Shown: positions 12,301-24,519, counted from the stretch's first letter. The stretch is 64,000 nt of DNA from Varanus komodoensis (GCF_004798865.1 NW_025335589.1:16202790-16266789), one strand, 5' to 3'. Numbers and translations are program-made. The notes: generated by a model not told the origin, from the sequence alone.

Positions 12301-13650
12301 AGTTGCTGAGCTGGCCCAGCATATTCACAGAGCCGCTTTCAGGGGCTGGCATTCTTGGGCAACTGTAGAGACTCCCAGTTCTAGGGCCATGCAAATGCCT
12401 CAGGTGAGGCCCAGCTCTGCAACACAGATTCTTTGAGCTGAGATATTCTGGCTGCCTCTGGTAACTCAGACAGGGCATGGACTGGCCTTGGGGTTTTAGA
12501 CTTGCCTGAGAGAGTGTGCTTTACTTTCAAAATGCCAGTTTGCTACCTTTTTATACCTCCTAGCAAGCTTTCTAATCTCTCAATAAATGGGAAATGTCTT
12601 GGTGCACATGGGGAGGGGGCATGCTAAGAGCTGTACCTTCTGATCAGGGTGTAACAGATTTCCAATCACAGTTCTTTCAGGCGGAATACATCAAACAGCT
12701 TCAGTGATTGCTCTGCTTTTTCCTAGTTGTCTGTGGATTATCTGGTTGTCTGATCACCACCATCTGGTCATGTGATTTGGAGACAATACAATAGCTGCAA
12801 GTCTTCAATTTCAGTATATTTACTTTAGTGGCAAAACTGTGTGTGTATGTCTGTGTTTGTGCGGCATGTATGTGAAATTAATTCAAGTTACCTATGTGAA
12901 TCTTAAATTCTTGGCAGGCATTTTTACTGGAAGAATGGAAGTGAAAGATTAAGGTAGCTAAAGGCCCTGTGAGGTAGGCCAGTTCAAGAGAGATTTCCTT
13001 TCAGGTTGATGATTTGTGGGAAACATCAGTAGGAAATCTAATGTTTTATAGAGCAAGCTCCCTGCCTTCGTCCAAATCTCAAAATCCAGTCTGAAGCTTT
13101 AATAGCAGTTTCTGGGGGCGCAGTGGACACATCTCTTAGAATGGGCCTTATCTGGGTCTGTGCCATGCTGGTTTCTTGCCTCAAAGTCACCTTAAGGTGC
13201 ATGACCGGCTTGGTGAGCCTTTGCATCTTCAAATTAAGTCTCATTCAAGTGGTAATGTACAGTTTGCCTACACAATGATATATTGTTGCAAATCACTTTA
13301 TTGGAGGTGTGTGTCATACATACAAATATAATTGATTCTCCCTTTGACACACAGGTTTTAAAAAGAAATCACTCTCTCAGCACACTTGTACTTCATAGCA
13401 TGGACAAGAATCTTTAATACACATGTTCTGGCTGCCTGAGAAATAAAAATGTATACAGAATGAGGTAGTTATTCAAATCCTTCCATCATAAAGAAAGATT
13501 TGTATTTTTGTCTCTTTCAAAGAGTCATTTTTCACATAGATGGAGATACCCCGATGCCTTTACATTCAATACCATGAATCACACTGCATTTCACTGATAT
13601 TGGATGGCACATTTAACGTTGGAAATGCTAGCTGCTGAATTCCAGCTGTT
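12301..13650. other. Unclassified noncoding DNA
   Basis: 12300-12480 may be a decayed continuation of the preceding repeat. The rest shows nothing recognisable. Confidence 0.4.
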
Positions 13651-14187
13651 TTAAGAACATTAAACCTTGTAAGGTCAGACCAAAGATCCTTCTAGTCCAG
13701 CACTCTGTACACAGGGTGGCAAACCAGGTGCCCACAGGATCCCTCCAGCAGGTTGGGTGCAAGAAATCCTCTTCTTCAAGCTGCTCAACAATTGGTATAT
13801 TCAGACATGACACCCTTGGTGAAAGACACAGCACACAGCTAGCAAGGCTAGGAGCCACCAATAGCCTCCTTCCTCATGAATCCGTCCAATCCCTTTTTAA
13901 AGCCATCCACATGACAGTCACAACTACTTCCTGTGGCAGTGAATTCCATACTTTATACACAACTATATGTTGTGTATACACAACAGCATATACCCAACTA
14001 TACGCTGTGAGAAGAAGTCCTTCCTTTTATCTGTCCTAAACCTCCAACCTATCAGCTTCATGAGATGATGCTGGATGGGTTCAAGGGTAATGGGAGGGAG
14101 CAAAAATGCCTTCCTCTACTCTCTCCACTCTGTGCATTATTTTAAACACCTCTATCATGTCTCCCTTACTCCATTTTTCTGAACTTG
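13651..14187 (-). mobile_element. CR1/L3-clade LINE, 3' portion
   Basis: On the plus strand it begins ttaagaacattaaacc and runs through tctagtccagcactctgtac, ggtgcccacaggatcc, tttttaaagccatcc and gtggcagtgaattccata to aacacctctatcatgtctcc. Each step corresponds to the reverse complement of the C-terminal reverse transcriptase region and 3' end of L3-type CR1 elements. Sense is minus. A small palindromic expansion interrupts it near 13954-13999. Confidence 0.85.
13954..13978. repeat. Perfect 10-bp inverted repeat inside LINE copy
   Basis: The arms tatacacaac and gttgtgtata are exact reverse complements around the 5-base spacer tatat. The family consensus as I remember it lacks this sequence, so it is a local expansion in this copy. 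Confidence 0.85.
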
Positions 14188-15935
14188 TAATGATTTCTAG
14201 GCAATCTGGAGATCAGACTGCAGAACAGCTGAAAAATATTGTGTTGGATTTGGAAGGGAGGGCAGAGTTAATTCAACTCCACCTTCCAAGCTGTGTCCCT
14301 CATTCAACCGATCATTTAATGGGGGCAGGGGAGTCTTTAATTGATAATTTTTTGAGGACCTAGTCTAGACTAGGCACCACAATAGAGCTCCCTCTTTTCT
14401 AACTGGGGCTCATACCTGAGACAGCTGATGAGCAGTTTTGATCATGGCCAGGCAAAGACTATCAGGGAAGAAGCTTTAAAATGGCAGGGGAAAACCATTA
14501 GGAGAGACATCCAGCCACAAGCAAGAGGAGTAAATGATTGCAGGAGTGAAGAAGGACAAGGAGGAAAACAAGCACAGAGGGAAACAAGCAGAAGTAGCAA
14601 AAAGAGCCTTAACATTAATGTTGATTAACTTTAAAAACTGCACAGAAACCTATTTGTTTTGAGTGAGAAGGGACCTTGTATTCTCCTTTTGATTATGGAA
14701 ACTAGGAATAATGGGGTTAGGGGTTGGTATACCTCTCCCTCAGACTCTATCAGTGCCATTAATTACATGGATGCAATTAAATGCATGAGCTACTGCAAAG
14801 TTTGAGTAGCCCTGGGGGAATTACATTCTTCTTAGTCTGGCCACAGTCTTGACAAATGTTCTCCTTCTGAAGCTGCTATTTGCATTCCTCTGGAAGAAAA
14901 ACCTCCACTGGTTTTGAGGGAGGAATATACCACAGGTGTACAGAGAGTTTGGCCTAATGACCATAAGAATGTGGTCAAATTGGATGTTTTGCCCATTTAA
15001 ATTAGTGTTGTTTGTTCTGATTGGCTTCAGCTCTCATGGTTTCAGGCAGAGGTCTTTTGCACCACCTGCTATCTGACCCTTTTTAGTTGTAGCAGCTGGG
15101 AATTGAAGCAGAGTCCCTCTGCTTGCAAACAGTAGCTCTGCTGAAGATCATTTCAGTCTTGAAAAACTCACTTTGACACCAAAAACTTCTAGCAAACCTG
15201 CCAGAGCTTGAAATTAGTAGTCAGCCTGTAGGTTGAATCCACTAAGTACATGATTCTTGAATATGTAATGACCCTGAATTTGATCCAATATACTTTTAAT
15301 AGCTTTGTGATACATGTGAGATCATGAGTTAGCTTTTATTTTCAGTGTTTGCAATGATCTGCATGGTTGGTATGAGTAAGCAGTCAGATTCCACCCTCTG
15401 TTCCTTGACAGTGTCAGCAACAAGTTCAGTCCTACAGCAAACAGGCATTTACCTTGCTGCTTCTGCGTTTTATGCTTCTGAATCAGCTGCCAGTGGTTCC
15501 GTATTGATCCACTTTTGTAAACAAAGTACACATAAGAACAGCCAGCAACAGAAGGACTGCATTGTGATGCATGCCAGAGCACAGAAGATGGGAAAGAAAA
15601 TACATTGGGTACACTTCAATCACAGGATGCATTTTGGATACCATTGCATGCCCCAAAATTCAAGCATTGAGGAAGAGGATTAGGACAAAAGAGGCCAGAG
15701 CAATCACAAGGACATTCGTAGCACTAACAAACTCAATTCAGCACAAGATTTCATGCCAGAGCCTTAAATTGGTGGGAGCACTAAGCAATGATGGTGCTTT
15801 CAAAAGTGACCTAAGATCAGAATCCCATGTTGTAATGTGATATGGAAGAGAAGAATAACCCCTTGCACTCAAAAGAAAAGTTTAATGCTAGTAGGTGAAA
15901 TTTGATGATGACCTCTGACTAGATGTTAGGAGGTA
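14188..15935. other. Unclassified noncoding DNA
   Basis: I see no recognisable element. Open frames at 15345-15683 and 15571-15840 lack motifs. Confidence 0.45.
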
Positions 15936-16326
15936 ATAACTCAGACTAGACTGGCCAGGGTTATCCATGCTCTGGTAATATCTTGTGTGGTATTGTATAT
16001 AGGCTCATCTTTGAATGCTGTTCAGAAACTGCAGAATTCAGAAGCTATTATTGGCTGAGGCCAAGTGAATGTGATACATTACACTCTTAAAATGGTAGTT
16101 CCTAGTTCTTTTCCAAGCACAATTCACAGTGCTAGTATTGACCTATGAAGCCTCAAATGGCAGAAGGCCCATCAGAGATGAGTAGGTGGTGACTGACAGA
16201 GAAGGGCCCCTTCTATAGTGGCTCCCAATTTTGGAGCTCCCTCCCCAGAGAGCTGAGCCTGATGCTGAGTCTGTTGTTACAACTTTCTCTGGTATTGGTT
16301 CAAGTACTATTGTTTGGGGGGGGGGG
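15936..16326 (+). mobile_element. L2-like LINE, C-terminal and 3' fragment
   Basis: The order of words fits the end of an L2-type ORF2: ggttatccatgctctggtaa (VIHALV), gttcagaaactgcagaattc (VQKLQN), gtggctcccaattttggagc and tccctccccagagagctgag, then a run of 11 G at 16316-16326. Sense is plus. It is highly diverged, with many interruptions. A second, partly overlapping version of the same region follows at 16640-17110. Confidence 0.65.
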
Positions 16327-16639
16327 TTGACATTGCAATTGACTGAAACACACATGTGCATGTGCGGACACACATAGAGAGGCAGGGAACTGGTTGCATT
16401 TGAAAAGATATGTAGCTGAGGTCTATTTTGCTTCTCTGCCCTCCGTAGCCCAGTTACTTTTCTCTTAGCCCAGCTCACTTTACTGTTCTTAGGGCCAGGC
16501 TGGCGTGTAGAATGCCTGAGACAACTTGTAATAGCAAAGTGGAGACCCTCTAGATCCCCTGATCCACGTACCACTTTTGATATATGCAGGTGGTGAGAGT
16601 GGTCAGAAGTACTTTTTTGAAAGCAGTTTTGGCTGATTT

Positions 16640-17110
16640 GCTCACTGTGGACTTATCTAGAGAAGACAAACCTTACCTGGCTGAGAAATTCTTTGGTTAC
16701 ATTCAGGCTAGATTACGATAAGTTGCTCTACCTAGGACTCCCTTATAGATGTTTAAAAACTTCAGCTGGGGCAGAATCTAGTTTGCTGGAGCTCCAAATC
16801 ACATTATACCTATCAGTACCTGCTTCATTGGCCACCTGTTTGTTTTCTATGCCCAATTTAAGTTATCAGCATTGAACTTTCACACCCTAAAAGGATTGGG
16901 GCTAGGCTGTACCTGCCTAGACCCCTCACATGGCCATTGGAGGCCCTGCAATCTGGTCCAGTAGTGAGAGCTGACAGGTTGGTAAGAGCAGTGGCATCGC
17001 TGCAGGGAGCTCTATATCTTTACAATAGCCTCTACAGGGGAAAAAGGTATGCCCCCTTCACTGCAGGTCTTCAAACGATACATAAAGGCATTCTGAAAAT
17101 AAGCTCTGTG
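16640..17110 (+). mobile_element. L2-like LINE, second C-terminal fragment
   Basis: It contains attacgataagttgctctac followed by ctaggactcccttatagatg, equivalent to the 'DYCNALYLGLP' region. Then come aaaacttcagctggggcaga, cattggccacctgt and caggtcttcaaacgatacat. These match the last ~150 codons of L2-type ORF2. Sense is plus, like its neighbour. The two pieces cover overlapping parts of the protein, so they are separate insertions or a tandem duplication and not one element. Confidence 0.6.
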
Positions 17111-17850
17111 TTAAAACTATCCTACATAACGGTGAGGTGCAGATAGGGGAGACAGCCAAGGAAAAATTGCATGAACTTTGAACATGTCCTCAGTCTGTAT
17201 AGCTGAACAGAATTTCCCATAGAATCTTCCATAAAAAGTCACAGAAATGTTAGCTTGAAGCACCTCTAAAGAGAATGCATAATGTACGAGTCTGTCAATC
17301 ATTACCTAAGTATGCTCCACTCATGTCCTCTGTCTCTATTGCTCTCTTGAACAATCCAGCTTACCTTTGCCGTTTCAGTAATGATGACTGCTCTGAGAAG
17401 TAAGGAAGGGGTCTCTAGATCTATTATATATCTACTGGGATAAATATCTGCTGAGAAAAATGGAAACTTGATGTTCAAAACAAATTTGCTTTAAAGGTGG
17501 ACACCAAGGAAGTCAATGGAGTTGGCCTTCATTCTTGCTAAAGTGGACTGGAGAATCAAGGGGAAAAGAAACTCTTGGTGAGAACAATGGGTCTAAGACA
17601 AGCATTTGAGATTGGCAAGAGCTTGTGACCATCATGATCCATCAAAATGTGGAAGTGCCATGCAGTTTGCCTGATTCTATCTTGATCAGAAGGTTCTTTC
17701 CAATGAGATTTATAGGGTGCAGCCAAGACTGATGTTCTTTTTGAGGTGTTCAAAGGGAAGAACTTAGCATTGTTGTGCTCATCATATACATCTTTAAAAT
17801 TCCAATCTCAACTTGACGTTGTTGCTGTTGTTCTGTCTATTTCACGCCAC
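17111..17850. other. Unclassified noncoding DNA
   Basis: Nothing recognised. Confidence 0.4.
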
Positions 17851-17854
17851 CCCA

Positions 17855-18345
17855 ACAAAAATATTCTGATGTAATATTAAGGCTGCCATGAGGAATTGTT
17901 AATGCATAATTTATAGTCGCAATTAAAAAGCATTTTTAACCAAGTGTCACAACACAGTGACAGGTAAATTAGACTGTGATTTACAGTAACAGTGCATTGC
18001 AACTTGATTTAGTGTCACTCTGGAGAAACTGACAAACAGCTCCCACAGAGCAAGAGTGTAGCTTCAGTAAAGAATGAATTCATTTCCATAGCACTAGCCG
18101 ACTTGAAAGATACTTTGCATTTGCTGGTGAAGTCATGATTAATAATTTGGTTTTATAGGACGCCAAGTGAAAGAATAGCGCGCACTCTCTCTTTTTTAAT
18201 CATCCAGAAATATTCAGGCGAGGCACACAAGTGATTGATAACTCTTGCTGTTGCAAAAAGGAAGTCTGCTCTCAGCTCGGGAAAAGTGGCTTTCACAGGA
18301 AGGAATTAAGTGCATCTCCACGTTATTGTTCCACATGACCAAAAG
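17855..18345. other. Repeat-free AT-rich block, candidate conserved noncoding element
   Basis: No repeat family is visible. The block is rich in homeodomain/POU-like words (gttaatgcataatttatag, gcaattaaaaagcat, gattaataatttggtttta). It also retains a CpG cluster (agcgcgcactc, aggcgaggc, agctcggg) in a CpG-poor setting. This composition is typical of vertebrate developmental enhancers, but function and conservation are inference only. Confidence 0.35.
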
Positions 18346-19142
18346 CTGTAATCATGGGGTTGAAAAGGTCAAACTTCTAGTGAAGAAAGCATTGAAGGAA
18401 AGGTAGTTGAAATGGTTTTGTGGAGAATATGGGAATCTAAACCATGTTACCTGGGGATGAGAGAAGTGACACCAGTAGTATACCAAAGAAAAGGAATGAG
18501 AGTTTATTCTGCATCCATTTGATAAGATACTATCTTTCTGTTGCCCCTTCTTAAGAACCATAATGTATTAGATAATATTAGAAAAGGTCTGTGCTTCTAC
18601 AAGTGAGAGTCCTCTCTTTTAAAGGACTCTGTGTTGCTGATCTCTTCATTCCCCTCAACCCATTACAAAAGATCCTCAGAAACAGCAGTGAATAGAGGCC
18701 CAAGTGTGGAACCTTACATATATAGCATGCAATAGTGATCGATCATTTCTTTGCCTTTCATAATAGAATAAAGCTTTACACACACACACACATGGACGAG
18801 GAGGGAGGGAGACAGTCAAGCTAAACCATTTCCCTGAGTAGGGGATATTTCAACCTTCATACCCACATGCCACAGCACAGAGGGATGTACAAGTCCCTTG
18901 GGATTAGATTAGAGTACTCGATTTCTAGTCCATTCATAAGTCTATTCTGTCCCATTTTGGCATCTATCTGTGATTTCCTATTGTTTTTAAAGGCATGAAA
19001 GATCACACTATTTCACTCACAAAAATGCATTTTATATTCATTTTACTCTACCATGCATATTTCACGAGTTTTACCTGAAATATGCATTTTGCTGTTAAGA
19101 ACCATTTTGTGTGAAAACAGAATGATAAGTGTGTTCCAAGTG
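18346..19142. other. Unclassified noncoding DNA
   Basis: It contains a short (AC)8 run at about 18777-18792. Nothing else was recognised. Confidence 0.45.
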
Positions 19143-19320
19143 ACATAAGAACAAAAGAGCATAAGAAAAGACCAAAGGTCCATCTGCCCAGTACTCCATA
19201 CACATAGTGGCAAACCAGCTGCCCTCAGGATCCCTCAAGCAATCCTCCTGACCACACATTGTTAGCAAAGCTAGTAGCCAGTGATAGCCTTTTCCCTCCT
19301 CATAGGTCCAGGAAGTCCAA
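19143..19320 (-). mobile_element. CR1/L3-clade LINE, 3' end
   Basis: The plus strand reads gaccaaaggtccatctgccc, acatagtggcaaaccagctg, gccctcaggatccctc, then agccagtgatagcctttt. This is the reverse complement of the L3-type 3' end. Sense is minus. Confidence 0.75.
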
Positions 19321-19479
19321 TTTGAAGGGGTTTCCACTTCAAAATGAAGTGCTTAAGCATCCCTACTTGGTAAACATGCTCATAGGTTTCTTCACCTCAC
19401 TATTTTTTGCAGTATCTTCATAGATGTGAAACATTTGCTTGTGTGCACATGCAAGTAGGTGCATGCATTCAATGCAGTC

Positions 19480-19571
19480 TTAAGAAGATCCATGCTGAAT
19501 CAGACCAAAGGTCTATCGGGATCAGCATATTTTTTCACTCAGTGCTCAGGCAGCTGCCCACAGGATCCCAG
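19480..19571 (-). mobile_element. CR1/L3-clade LINE, short 3' end
   Basis: The string taagaagatccatgctgaat, then cagaccaaaggtctatc and cagctgcccacaggatccc, is the terminal ~90 bases of the L3-type repeat in inverse orientation. Confidence 0.7.
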
Positions 19572-19949
19572 AAACTGGACATAAATATAACAGTTTACCT
19601 GGATGTAAACTGGATGTTTTACTGCTGTATTTGATGTAATATCCATAGCAGATTTTAGAATTGTAAACCACTGTCTCTCTGAAATTGTATTCCCTCATTC
19701 ATAAACAAGTAACTGTTCCTTTTATCAGACACTTTGGTTGCAGTTTGAGGATGCTCATTAGCTTCCTGCCACTCATTGTTGCTTTCTTTTTCTCATCACT
19801 AGTGAGAGAAGTTAGAAAAGGGTCTTAAAATCTTTGTTCTCCTCAAGGATCCTGATTGGACTGGCTCCTTATTGCTCCCTTCAGCTATGACCTCCAACTG
19901 TCAAAGCAGCACTTTGCTATTCCAAGTGGAATGGTGTTTGGGGACTGTT

Positions 19950-20235
19950 GTCAGTTAAGATATCGGTCCAGGGCAGCAGATGGATTGCCCAGTTGAGGCA
20001 TGCCACAATTTCATCATCCTTGAATATGCCCGAGCTTTGCAAACAGTGGAAAGACCGATGGAATGTAGCCTTCCTGGTTTCCGAAAACTCGCTCTGCTTA
20101 GCATCTGCAGCTCATCACGCTGCTGTATGTGAGCAGCCCATCGCTTGTAGTGCTCTCTAATCAAAGCCATTGGTCTCTGCACTGGCAACTTGCCGCATTA
20201 ATGGTCATGACTGTATTTTAGTCGTAATGCCCCTA
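19950..20235. other. CpG-retaining unique block
   Basis: Nine CpG dinucleotides lie within about 280 bases (for example tatcggtcc, tgcccgagc, gaccgatgg, ttccgaaaactcgc, tcacgctgc, tgccgcatt). The surrounding sequence is CpG-poor. Open frames of about 70 codons lie on both strands (19948-20160 plus, 19955-20188 minus), with no recognisable domain. It could be an old exon or UTR, a small regulatory element, or a decayed young repeat. I cannot decide between these. Confidence 0.3.
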
Positions 20236-20379
20236 TATTAAACCCATGCTGGTCCAAGTCTTCTAGATTAAATAATAAGATGCAGATATGAAAACAAAAT
20301 GACAGCCTCTGAAATTATGCCTAATTACATTTCTCTTTAACTTCCAGATTAATTATATTTCCCATACAACACTGATTTA

Positions 20380-20640
20380 CTTGGCAGCAAGAATATAGAC
20401 GATCAGAAAAGAATGCCATAGATTAACAATAATTGGATACCACCTGGTTATCATTAAATTCCAATGTGTACACTTAAGAGTACTAATCCAGTGCTTTAAT
20501 TCAGAGGCATGCTGTGTTTCTTGATCTCATTCTAAATATTGTTTTTAATCACTGGAGCCAAGTCCTTTCTCATGTAAATATCTCTTGCCCCCATTCTTGG
20601 AAAGCAATAAAACAGATTTTGTTTTGAAAATATTTACCGC
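20380..20640. other. Repeat-free AT-rich block, candidate conserved noncoding element
   Basis: No repeat is recognisable. It contains AT-rich homeodomain-like words (acaataattgg, tcattaaattccaatg, gtttttaatcactgg). The regulatory role is inferred from composition only. Confidence 0.25.
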
Positions 20641-23404
20641 ACACATGCACATACACACAGAGAGCAGGAAAGTGCCTCATAGCAAATTAACAGTAGATAA
20701 ATACCAGTTAGACTTATAGAGGGGGAAATAAATCAACAGAACCTACAACCATCTTGGCATAAATTTGTGGCATGAAGACATGGGCTTTACAGTTCTGGAT
20801 TCTGTCAAGAGGCAGGGAAATTCCAGCAGGACACACTTCTCACGAAGGATTTACTCTCAGAGTGAACAGAGATGCCCTATATAATCCAAGATCTGGAATT
20901 TGCTGATCATTTTGAGCCTGTATTTCAGCACTGTTGAAACTCTTCAACCTGAGGGCCACATTCAGTTTTGAAGCAGCACTCATGTGGTGGGCAACACTGA
21001 AAGCAAAAACGGTGGCCGAAAATACCAGAACTACCAGTATAGTTTTGCTGAAAGCTGTTACTGCCAATAACTAAGAGGCAGTTCAACATTTTAGAGTACG
21101 GAAAGAAACATTTGCAAAACCAGGAAACCACCAAGTCATTGCCAGTTGTGGAAAAGGGATAGCATGAGGTGAAATGTGTGACCACCTGAGAAAGTCTAGA
21201 GGAGTCTATTGGACCTACAGACATGAGGTTCTATCCTCCTGCTCTTTATGTTGAAAGTCATCCTATGCTAATGATAAAGTCATTCTCCAAATTTGGATTG
21301 CTCTGCAGCCAAACTGGTTGCCATCCATGACAAGGGTAAGGATTATGCATTGTGGGGAAACCACAAGACTTGCCGAAGTACATAAAATATTCAAAAGTGA
21401 GGCAACCCTCATTATGGAAAGAAATGCAAAACAGCCTAATAAGGACAGTGCATGTTCAGTGAACACAGAATGCTGACTGATTTACTTGACTTCACTTGTC
21501 ACAACAAACAACCCTACATGCTTTCCATTATGTTCAGTTTTTTGTCTGGATGTGCCTGACAAAGATTAAGTGGCTTCTATGCTAGCATGGTTTCTACTCT
21601 CCTCACACAGTCCTCCTGCTGTTGGCACATATCCCATCTGCTACCACACCTGAACTTCAATCCCACTGTGGATGAATGGAGCTGCTCCTGCAGCAGCTGC
21701 AAGTCTTTTCAAGGAATTCTGTGGCAGCTGCAGACCAGGACCACGGCAATGGTTTTGGATAACCAAAAATAAAACAAAGCAACCATGGTGAAGTGTGGAA
21801 GCCACAGAACAACAGATCGCTGTTTCTTATTGTGGTTTTCAAAAACCAAATGCATCATGCAAAATACAAAGCACCATAGCTTGTCATGGCATTGTTTTGT
21901 GGGAGACTGTTAACTAGGGAAGAAGAATCTACTGGAGTAACCTGGAAGGTCACATGGCTGACTTGCAGGCACCCTGAACAGGAAAGCTGTGTCTCTCCAC
22001 ACCCCTTGTGTCCTTTTACATAGGAGCTTGTTCAAAGTACTCTTTTGCTACCTTGTTTTTTTATACTTGATATACTGCCTCCCACAGATGCACATAGATT
22101 CTGTCTTCCAAACAAAGGTAAGCTTTAATTAAACAATGCCTTTCCACTGGAGGCCAGAACTGAAAGCATAACTCGCTCTGGCCAAATCCAGTAGTTTCAT
22201 ATGATTACCTGCTGTATTATGTGAAGCTATGGAATCCTTAATGACTGTTTTTCACTGTTTTGGTTAACAGTTGATCTTACTGCTGTTGTGATTTTATTAT
22301 GTGTTTTACTACTAATTAAATGTTGGCACTTGCAGTTTATCTTTGAACTTTATCAGTTTTTTTCTTTGAAAGGTGACTTGTTGGGGATTCCAGTACATGG
22401 AATAAAATCAAATTATCAGACTTACGGTTAATGCAATATTGCCTGGTCTCCCCCTGCCTTAGCCAGAGCTGTATAATATCCCTTACACCAGGGTGTGTGT
22501 GTGTGCGGGGGGGGGGGGGGACAGCAAAGCAGAGCCAGTCTTTAATCCTGGTACCAGTGTGAGCTGAAGAGTGTCCTCTTTTGCTGGTGACATAACTGTT
22601 AGGCTGTAACCATAAATAGCCTTTCCAGAGAGCATCTCCCATTAAACTGAATGGGTTTTGCTTCTCAGTAAACCAATGAGCTCCTACCATAAGCTACTTG
22701 CAATTTGCTTTTTAAAATAATTTTTGTTGTTCTCATTATCCAGCACCATATTTTTATCAAGCCAGTTTTAGTTTTAATTTCCCTCCTCTGCAGTGTTTAG
22801 ATGTGAAATGCGAATGTAGGTTTTATCATGGATGTTCCCCTGGTTATATTAGGAAAATGACTCTGCGTTTGGCAGTTTTACCCAACAGGTAACTACTGAA
22901 GGGAAGCATTCAGTCATCTTAAAATCTATTAGAAGGGCTTCATTTCTACTTTCCACTAGCCTCTGCTTCTAGAGATGTGAGACATGGATGCATCCTGACT
23001 TGGTATTGGTTGCCCATTGAGTATCCTTTTTAGGAATTTGGATGCTGAAAGAGACAGACTGGGTTTAGGTGACTGTAGAGAGTAGGTCAGGCTTCCACAC
23101 ATTGCATACTCTCATGTGGGAGGAGGAGCTATGGGGACTGGAACCTTTGAGGCTCCTTCAACTGTGCCTACTGAGCTTTCTCAGACTGAGCATGAGAATC
23201 AACTTGTTTGGAAGGGGAGGAAGGGTTTGCAAAAGGGCAGGGGATCTGGTCTGAGACATAATCCTTGACCCAGTGAGGAGACATCAGCAGAATGGGCTGC
23301 TCAGTTGAGGAGGCTTCACTGTTCACACCGTCGTCTTCTCCAGCAGTAAGAGACAGCCTGAAGCTAAGCCAGAAGATTTACTGAAAGTGAGGGGCTGAGG
23401 TAAA
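20641..23404. other. Mostly unclassified noncoding DNA
   Basis: It contains a repeat-like stretch at 21765-21905 related to the 'catggcttg' palindromic family, and a GT run plus 14 G at about 22490-22520. At 22680-22900 lies an AT-rich patch without visible repeats. A 75-codon minus frame at 20840-21067 starts with a signal-peptide-like hydrophobic run but has no other support. Confidence 0.4.
22507..22520 (+). repeat. Poly-G tract
   Basis: Fourteen consecutive G follow a short GT microsatellite. The tract is directly visible. Confidence 0.95.
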
Positions 23405-23480
23405 GGTTCCAGTTTGGATTCAGCTCTCTAGATGAGCAGAGGCTTCTCTTTTCAGCTTTGGTAGAAGGATATTTAGAGCT
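23405..23480 (+). repeat. Unclassified interspersed repeat shared with 60.8 kb
   Basis: Here gttccagtttggattcagc and then atgagcagaggcttctcttt pair with aagtttgggttcagcac and then atgagcagaggcttctcttc near 60781-60825 on the same strand. The two copies extend for about 75 bases with clear similarity. The family is not identified; see 60600-60925. Confidence 0.55.
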
Positions 23481-24114
23481 CAAACATATGTTATCTGTGA
23501 AGTCTCTGCAAAGCGGCCTTCCATTTCTAGTGGGGTAAAAAATCTCAGACATTTCTGAAATGTCTCCTGCAACATTTAGGTTCAGCTCTAGTTGTTGGTT
23601 CCTCCAAATGAATAATCTTTCTGAGGAGTGATTCTGGATACACCTTGTCTCTAATGCAGGTGCAGAGAGATAATTATGCAATGAAAAACAGGTCACTTGT
23701 ATCCATTACTCAGCTACCTCACAAGTAACGTAGACATAAGAACTCAGAACCAAATCCGTGAGAATTTCTCTGAAAATTCTTCAAATTTATTTTCAAAAAA
23801 CATTTCTTTTCTATTAGATTGAACAACAATGGTTGAAAAGAATGTAGGATAAATTTTCAGCACAGAAGCATTTTACATAGAATAATACTTTTGTAAAAAA
23901 AATCCCTAACTCATGTAATCCTTCATAAACAGTCTGCAAGCTATATATTCCTGTGATATGCCAGAAATGTCCAGTACTTTCTTCAATCTTTCCAAATATC
24001 TGATCTCTCACAATGTTATTTCCGTAATCCACTGCAGTGTGTATGGAAATGTAATTTTCTTTTTTATCAGTTTTCTTCATTTCCCCTGTTTGTATTCTTG
24101 CAGTAGAAAGAGGG

Positions 24115-24225
24115 GTCTACTATCTGTCTTCTCAACACCATTCATTATTTGATATAGTTTTGATCACATTCTCATCTCTTTTCTAAAATAAACAACTCCA
24201 ATCTTTTCAATCTCTCTTTAGAAAC
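24115..24225 (-). mobile_element. Possible decayed CR1/L3 LINE fragment
   Basis: The plus strand reads caacaccattcattatttga, tcacattctcatctcttttc and aactccaatcttttcaatct. These resemble the reverse complement of the segment just before the C-terminal block of L3-type ORF2. Divergence is high. Confidence 0.4.
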
Positions 24226-24482
24226 AAATCTGTACTGTTTTTTTGCTTGGAAAGTGTGCAATCTTAGGGAAATGAAAAGAGTTTTTAAAAGTTGCTTCCA
24301 TCACATTCATAAAAAGGATTTCAGGAGTTGATTGTAATTGCTTATTTACAGATTTTCTCACATCAAGGAAGTGGAAAAAGACCTCTGTCAAATTGTTTTT
24401 TGGACAACATTAAAGAACTAATAAAAGAAAGAAGGTATCACCACTGGGTGTTATTCTGAGCAGCTGTGAAACTCACTGTGTG

Positions 24483-24486
<4 letters not shown>

Positions 24487-24516
<30 letters not shown>
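24487..24516. repeat. (AC)15 microsatellite
   Basis: Fifteen uninterrupted AC units are visible. Confidence 0.97.

Positions 24517-24519
<3 letters not shown>

Noticed and set aside
20840-21067. 75-codon minus frame starting with a signal-peptide-like hydrophobic stretch
   Set aside because: A hydrophobic start alone is common in AT-rich DNA. No cysteine pattern, processing motif or homologous family is recognised.
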